NCBI GenBank assembly: GCA_937124525.1
Contig: CAKZLA010000283.1
Coordinates: forward strand, 1 to 28,138
Direction of reading: 5' to 3'
DNA: 28,138 bases
DNA from: an uncultured Desulfobacterium sp.
GTDB taxonomy: Bacteria > Desulfobacterota > Desulfobacteria > Desulfobacterales > Desulfobacteraceae
The notes below the pieces were generated by a model. The model saw nothing but the letters and a program-made list of their open reading frames with translations. It had not been told where the DNA came from and made no database searches. The position numbers and the translations under genes were made by a program. Shown here piece by piece: positions 24,512-28,138 of this stretch (position 1 is its first letter; each line of letters opens with the position of its first letter).

Positions 24512-24846
24512 TCAATACTCCCTTGGTGTTCGATTCAGCTCCTTTAAAGAAAAGACAGGGCCATCCTTACAAACAACTTCCTTGCCAATATTACAGTGTC
24601 CGCACATGCCGATACCGCACTTCATCCGGTTCTCCAGGGACATGATAATCTGATCCTCGGTATACCCAAGTTCTGTAAGACCGGCTGGGTGAACTTGATC
24701 ATTATGGGGGGACCACACACAATACAATAGGTCATGTCATCGGCCCCGGGTACTTTTTCTTTCACAATGGTGGGAACAAATCCAACGTTATACGTCCAGT
24801 CTGGGTCTTCTGTGCCGTCAAGGGTTATGTGTATATTAATGTCATC
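24512..24846 (-). pseudogene. Remnant of a HydG/AsrB-type FAD/NAD and [2Fe-2S] subunit
   Basis: Read in two frames, this is the C-terminal third of an NAD(P)H-flavin/iron-sulfur electron-transfer subunit (sulfhydrogenase gamma, sulfite reductase B or PyrK class). The first piece has VGFVPTIVKEKVPGADD, then TYCIVCGPPIMIKFTQPVL. A one-base deletion near 24679-24682 moves the frame to TELGYTEDQIIMSLENRMK, then CGIGMCGHCNIG with a further Cys (EVVCKDGPVFSL). That gives the four-Cys [2Fe-2S] pattern. Upstream of 24850 the homology stops at an in-frame stop, so the FAD domain is gone. The cysteine motif is intact, which suggests recent decay. Confidence 0.8.
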
Positions 24847-24922
24847 GGGTGCAGTTCAATAATTTAGATTTATCTGTTTTGGATTAAAAACCTGTATTTA
24901 AAGCAAAAGTCTTAAAATCATT

Positions 24923-25165
24923 GTAAATATTCGGGTTGGTAATGTAAATGTTTGGCCAGTGCCCCATATTCGCGTATTTGGGACTGCGTAGCATACTATA
25001 GTGCCGGTCACATGAACTGATACTCACTGAAAAACATTTTTTTCAATTAAACAAAGCAGTTCAATAAAAATAGCTAATTTTCGGTATCAAGTCATGTGAC
25101 CGGCACTATAATGCTATGTGAGCAGGCCAAAATAGGTGAATATGGGGTGCTGTCCGAATATTTAC
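24923..25165. mobile_element. 243-bp miniature element with GTAA ends and 8-bp target duplication
   Basis: Perfect direct repeats AAATCATT (24915-24922 and 25166-25173) flank a noncoding element whose ends are the inverted repeat GTAAATATTCGG. Further inward the arms match again: CCCCATATTC blocks, TAGCAT, and a nearly perfect 27-bp pair at 24997-25023 and 25084-25110 containing TATAGTGCCGGTCACATGA. The left arm carries an extra 21 bases that look like a partial duplication of the end (GTAAAT twice). GTAA ends with 8-bp duplications are characteristic of the IS66 family, so an IS66-mobilised miniature element is a fair guess. Confidence 0.75.
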
Positions 25166-25296
25166 AAATCATTTGCCGGCATCCTTCATATGACCTTAAA
25201 AGTACTTTACAGTCTTTTAGGAAAAGCCCCTGCAAATGGGGAATGATCAAAGAAAGTGTAAAATGCTTTTGAAGGATGCCCATTTGCCAATGATTT
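25166..25296. repeat. Inverted repeat interrupted by the 243-bp element
   Basis: The left arm AAATCATTTGCCGGCATCCTT (about 25166-25187) pairs with the right arm 25270-25296, which reads TGAAGGATGCCCATTTGCC followed by aatgattt. The loop contains a further small hairpin, CCCCTGCAAATGGGG. The 243-bp element sits at the outer edge of the left arm. The right arm ends 15 bases from the stop of the broken transposase, so this may be a remnant end of that insertion sequence. Confidence 0.5.
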
Positions 25297-25311
25297 ACCC
25301 CAATTGTTTTT

Positions 25312-26029
25312 TTAACATTTCCATGGACCATACAGAAGTTGAGCTCTTAAATACAGCATGATTTCTGCAAAATCCAGTTTCCCAAAAGACCCAGGAGCTA
25401 TAGCCCAGGAGATTTTAATCTCAAATTCACAATACGGCGGATAACACTTTCAATGACGCCGGAACCAATTAGTACTTTCATGTTCTGGTTATATTTGTAC
25501 TGCATTCGGGTTTCGTTTGACACAAAGTAGCTTTTTAACTTCTGGGGTTGGTCATAACATGGGCCACTTTAAACCGATTTTTTGGGGTCTAAAGATAAAG
25601 TCAGTAATTACAGACAATTGAATATGGTACATATTCGGTATCCGTATAATGCCCAGCTTATGATCAAGCCCTAACTTCTTCCTAATGTTGCTGGAAGATC
25701 TCATTTTAAAAATCGTTTTGACCTCATTGACGATTGCACTTATATTGCCCTCAAATAGTAACTCTTTGAAGTGTCCAAAGTCAGCTTGTTTGGCTTTCTT
25801 CTTGGGAAGAGAGTCAAGGGCTTTTTGAAGATTCTGCTTTGCATGGGTCCAATCAAGGATTTCAGTAATTTTTAACCCTGAGCCACCGGTTTTTTCAAGG
25901 AATTTAGAAATACGCTCCCATATCCATGGCGCACCGTCACCAACAAGAATAACTTCAGAGGCTTTTTCAATTCCCAACGCCACCTGATCCTGTAGGCCCC
26001 TTTTCCGGTCTGTTCTGGGACGGCAGGCC
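25312..26029 (-). pseudogene. Broken DDE-type transposase (ISKra4/ISLre2-like)
   Basis: Only the C-terminal part remains. Recognisable blocks are VILVGDGAPWIWERI (acidic catalytic motif), ITEILDWTHAKQNLQKAL, and after an interruption VLIGSGVIESVIRRIVNLRLKSPG, the typical C-terminal GSG-(V/I)-ES motif of these transposases, ending LRAQLLYGPWKC. Two lesions are visible. A 128-bp element is inserted at 25544-25671 after the codons for NIRKKL. A 14-bp tandem duplication at 25390-25411 (CTCCTGGGCTATAG) shifts the frame. Removing both restores one continuous reading frame. The N-terminal half is missing where the sequence meets the ATPase gene. Confidence 0.85.
25544..25671. mobile_element. 128-bp miniature element (copy 2) inserted in the transposase
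   Basis: The element is flanked by perfect 8-bp repeats TAACTTCT (25536-25543 and 25672-25679). Its ends GGGGTTGGTCATAACATGGGC and GGGCTTGATCATAAGCTGGGC (other strand) match at 17 of 21 positions. It has exactly the same length as copy 1 at 21020-21147. Removing it with one flanking repeat (136 bp) brings the two halves of the transposase into frame, which is direct evidence that it moved in as a unit. Confidence 0.92.
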
Positions 26030-26035
26030 GGAATT

Positions 26036-27337
26036 TCAGGAATAGTCGCAAAGAGCCGATACATTGTAAAGAGGCAAAAAACTGAGGCGCTGATCAGGCA
26101 ATTCTTTGTAAACACCACTGTAAAAAACGATGCCGCCGGGGCAGTCTGGAAATGTTTTCAACATGAGATGAAGGCTTTTCAAACTGCCACCGGCGCCGGA
26201 TTTGACTTCAACGGGATAAATATTGCCTTTGCAAACCGCAAGAAAATCCACTTCTGCATTGCTGCTTTTTGCTTCCCTGGACCAATAGTAAATCTGTGCA
26301 TCATTTAATGCCAGCAGTTCCTGGGCCACAAATTGCTCTGCCAGTTTTCCCCGGTAAATGGCAAGAAGATCTTCCTGTTTAAGTTCCATTTCCACGGGAA
26401 CCTGACACAATCGTTGGAGTAAACCGATGTCAAGCATTGCGGTTTTGAATTTTTTGGAGTTGGCCGTGGCTCCCAAGGGCAGTCCGGATGGATTGGCTGC
26501 CGGAATTTTTTGTACGAGTCGGGCTTTCACCAGCAACTCAAAGGCTTTTTTGTTGGTCGGGCTGGTGTGACCCTGGTTCAGACGGGTATATTTTATCTGT
26601 TCTCCCACGGCTTGGGCCAGGTTTAAAAATACCGCATCCAGGCAGGTTGTATCCACCCGTGGGGTATATTTAGAAAAATCGTCCCGGTATGAATCCAGAA
26701 TTTCCGATTGAACTTTAAATGTTTCAAGCATGGAGCCAGTGTCACACCAAGTTTGAACACATTCGGGCATCCCCCCCACAAAAAAATAGTTTTTTAATTC
26801 GGACAGAATCATTTGCTGGATCTGGGGGGCAACACCTGCCTGGCTTTTCATCACATGGGCGGCCATGACTTCTTTGTCCATGGCAAGAAGGTATTCGTGG
26901 AAGGTCATGGGGTAAAGGTTGAGATATTGCAAACGTCCCACGGGAATGGAAATTTCTCCAAAAGCAAATTCCAGCAGGGAGCCTGCCGCAACCACATGAA
27001 GCTCGGGCATCTGTTCGTAAAAGTAGCGCAGTGCCATGATCGCCCGGGGACATGCCTGGATTTCATCAAAAAAAACAAGGGCTTTTCCGGGAATTATTCT
27101 TCCCGCCACAAGCTCCAGGTACCCAAGAATTGTTTTGGGTTCCAGTGATCCTGAAAAGTGAACATGAAGATCTCTTCTTTTTTCCAAGTCTATTTTAACA
27201 AAATTTTCAAATTCCCCGGCCAGAACATTTTCAACCAGCCATGTTTTTCCCACCTGGCGTGCGCCCCTGACAATTAATGGCTTCCTGCGTCTGGCATTCT
27301 TCCAAGAAAGTAATGCCGCTTCCTGTATTCTTTTCAT
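26036..27337 (-). CDS. AAA ATPase with C-terminal DUF4143 domain
   Basis: This 433-residue protein belongs to the widespread bacterial/archaeal AAA-DUF4143 group. The N-terminal ATPase domain has Walker A GARQVGKTWL (about 25-34), Walker B ALVFFDEIQ (about 85-93) and the sensor-like VVAAGSLLEFAF. The C-terminal DUF4143 region, with a nuclease-like core, contains KLAEQFVAQELLAL, IYYWSREAKSSNAEVDFL and GNIYPVEVKSG (Glu-Asp-ExK pattern). The biological role of the group is not established; DNA binding or defence/mobility roles are often guessed. The protein looks intact. Its last residues (about SALCDYS) meet the truncated transposase, so the native C-terminus may have been altered. An aggg site precedes the ATG, and a good promoter lies at 27382-27410. 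Confidence 0.93.
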   Translation of the reverse strand: MKRIQEAALLSWKNARRRKPLIVRGARQVGKTWLVENVLAGEFENFVKIDLEKRRDLHVHFSGSLEPKTILGYLELVAGRIIPGKALVFFDEIQACPRAIMALRYFYEQMPELHVVAAGSLLEFAFGEISIPVGRLQYLNLYPMTFHEYLLAMDKEVMAAHVMKSQAGVAPQIQQMILSELKNYFFVGGMPECVQTWCDTGSMLETFKVQSEILDSYRDDFSKYTPRVDTTCLDAVFLNLAQAVGEQIKYTRLNQGHTSPTNKKAFELLVKARLVQKIPAANPSGLPLGATANSKKFKTAMLDIGLLQRLCQVPVEMELKQEDLLAIYRGKLAEQFVAQELLALNDAQIYYWSREAKSSNAEVDFLAVCKGNIYPVEVKSGAGGSLKSLHLMLKTFPDCPGGIVFYSGVYKELPDQRLSFLPLYNVSALCDYS

Positions 27338-27381
27338 TATGTCGCCCTTTTTTTGCAGGTAATGATAAATAAGTATAGGCT

Positions 27382-27410
27382 ATTATGAAAAGATAAATTT
27401 AAAAAGTCAA
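27382..27410 (-). promoter_or_regulatory. Candidate promoter of the ATPase gene
   Basis: On the minus strand TTGACT (27405-27410) is followed after 17 bases by CATAAT (27382-27387), about 45 bases before the ATPase ATG. Both boxes are near consensus and the region is AT-rich. Confidence 0.55.
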
Positions 27411-27555
27411 GGGTGTTTCTATATTTTAGATTTAAAAAAATATACACAAACGTCGGGGCTATCGATCTCTTTTACAGTTTTGTTTTGAGAATTTTACGAT
27501 GAATCAGCACAGCGCCATCGCTGCTCCCTGACTTGCTCCCCCAAATCCGTTATAA

Positions 27556-28049
27556 TCAGTAAAAATTAAGTTCTGTCTTTGTGTCAATCTCATCAGGTTC
27601 TGTCTTTTGAGTGTGTTTCATTTTTTCCTGACAGAATGATATTTTTTCAGGAAGATGGACTTTGTACAGAATCCCTTCACGGTTTGTATCACCCGCTTTG
27701 GATAGAGCTCCTTTTTCTCCAAACCTTGAAGGGCTTTTTGAACTGCGCCATAGCCCAGGCCATCTGATTGTCCGCTTGAAGACGTGACTACACCTTGCAT
27801 CATTCCTCGAACGCTTACACAGGTGTACTGTGTTCCTGTTCCAAGAATGGCCTTACGGCAAAGGTGCCAGTACACGGCAGCTTCATAGGGATAGAGCGCT
27901 GGTTGTAAGAGATCAATGACAGAACAGATCAGATCGGGCAATTCAAGCGCGTTGAAATTTGCTGCGAAAGCTTGGACGTCTGATGTCGCTGACGAAGCGT
28001 CTATTTCATCAAGAAACGCTGTACAGATCAGTGCTGGATGAAAACTTAG
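27556..28049 (-). pseudogene. Frameshifted small winged-helix-type gene, 5' end unclear
   Basis: One frame, open from 28049 to beyond 27717, reads TAFLDEIDASSATSDVQAF, then NALELPDLICSVIDLLQPA, LYPYEAAVYWHLCRKAILG, RGMMQGVVTSSSGQSDGLG and YGAVQKALQGLEKK. It then runs off into a stop at 27618. The -1 frame after the AAAAAG run (27712-27716) continues GALSKAGDTNREGILYKVHLPEKI and ends at a TGA at 27556. The joined product of about 150 residues has a helical domain, then a recognition-helix-like segment and a beta-wing, like a small winged-helix DNA-binding protein. No ATG or GTG start is found (only TTG at 27941), and a TAG lies upstream. It may be a pseudogene, or the two frames may be joined by slippage. 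I do not recognise a named family. Confidence 0.6.
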
Positions 28050-28052
28050 CTA

Positions 28053-28138
28053 CGTATTTTTCAGACTCCAACGTTTTAAGTGGTAGAGTAAATTTCTATG
28101 TATGTCATGTTCTTATCTTTGATATAATATGGATAATA
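28053..28138. other. Window end, no gene recognised
   Basis: The stretch is AT-rich and shows a TATAAT-like box (gatataatatgg, about 28120-28131) but no coding frame that can be supported. Confidence 0.4.

Noticed and set aside
25092..25331. Minus-strand open frame of 79 codons
   Set aside because: It runs through inverted repeats and across the end of the broken transposase. The protein has no sensible pattern.
1..28138. CRISPR arrays, tRNA or rRNA genes
   Set aside because: No regularly spaced direct repeats, cloverleaf-like sequences or rRNA-like stretches were found on either strand by reading.

Overview
The window looks like a chromosomal stretch from an anaerobic, sulfate-reducing-type member of the Desulfobacterota (Desulfobacterales-like). 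This is an inference. It rests on moderate-to-low GC, a TRAP transporter joined to acyl-CoA catabolism, the remnant of a HydG/AsrB-type FAD/NAD-[2Fe-2S] subunit, and debris of ISKra4/ISLre2-like transposases. No rRNA, tRNA or CRISPR was seen.

Layout. (1) 1-234 holds the 5' part of an Ala-rich exported protein, cut by the window edge. (2) 695-20925 is a long run of at least 16 genes, all on the minus strand. In transcription order they are enoyl-CoA hydratase, acyl-CoA synthetase, MmgE/PrpD-family protein, a small disrupted ORF, an extended SDR, the E1alpha, E1beta and E2 subunits of a 2-oxoacid/acetoin-type dehydrogenase complex, two classical SDRs, two acyl-CoA dehydrogenases, a zinc alcohol dehydrogenase, dihydrolipoamide dehydrogenase (E3), a phosphotriesterase-family hydrolase, and a complete TRAP transporter (DctP, DctQ, DctM). 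(3) 20926-22006 is a 1.08-kb divergent control region with palindromic GTAAG...CTTAC motifs, candidate promoters and mobile or repetitive sequence. (4) 22007-24251, plus strand, encodes a TetR-family regulator followed by one ORF that fuses complete lipoyl synthase (LipA) to complete octanoyltransferase (LipB). (5) 24252-28138 is a decayed accessory zone: a frameshifted FAD/NAD-FeS subunit remnant, nested miniature elements, a broken transposase, an intact AAA/DUF4143 ATPase and a frameshifted small DNA-binding-type gene.

How the genes may work together (inference). The TRAP system imports an organic acid. The AMP-forming ligase activates it to a CoA ester. The two acyl-CoA dehydrogenases, the hydratase and the SDRs carry out beta-oxidation-like steps on what is probably a branched or cyclic substrate. 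The PTE-like enzyme may open a lactone. The lipoyl-dependent E1/E2/E3 complex performs an oxidative C-C cleavage to an acyl-CoA. Lipoyl-dependent E2 is useless without lipoate, and next to it sits a LipA-LipB fusion under a divergent TetR regulator. The locus may therefore be a self-contained catabolic module carrying its own lipoyl-assembly enzyme. The substrate cannot be read from the sequence.

The most striking observations are the LipA-LipB fusion in this setting and two 128-bp miniature elements flanked by perfect 8-bp target duplications. One of these sits inside a transposase gene, whose reading frame is restored exactly when the element is removed. A third element (243 bp, GTAA ends, 8-bp duplication) is nested in another inverted repeat, and one intergenic repeat family occurs three times.
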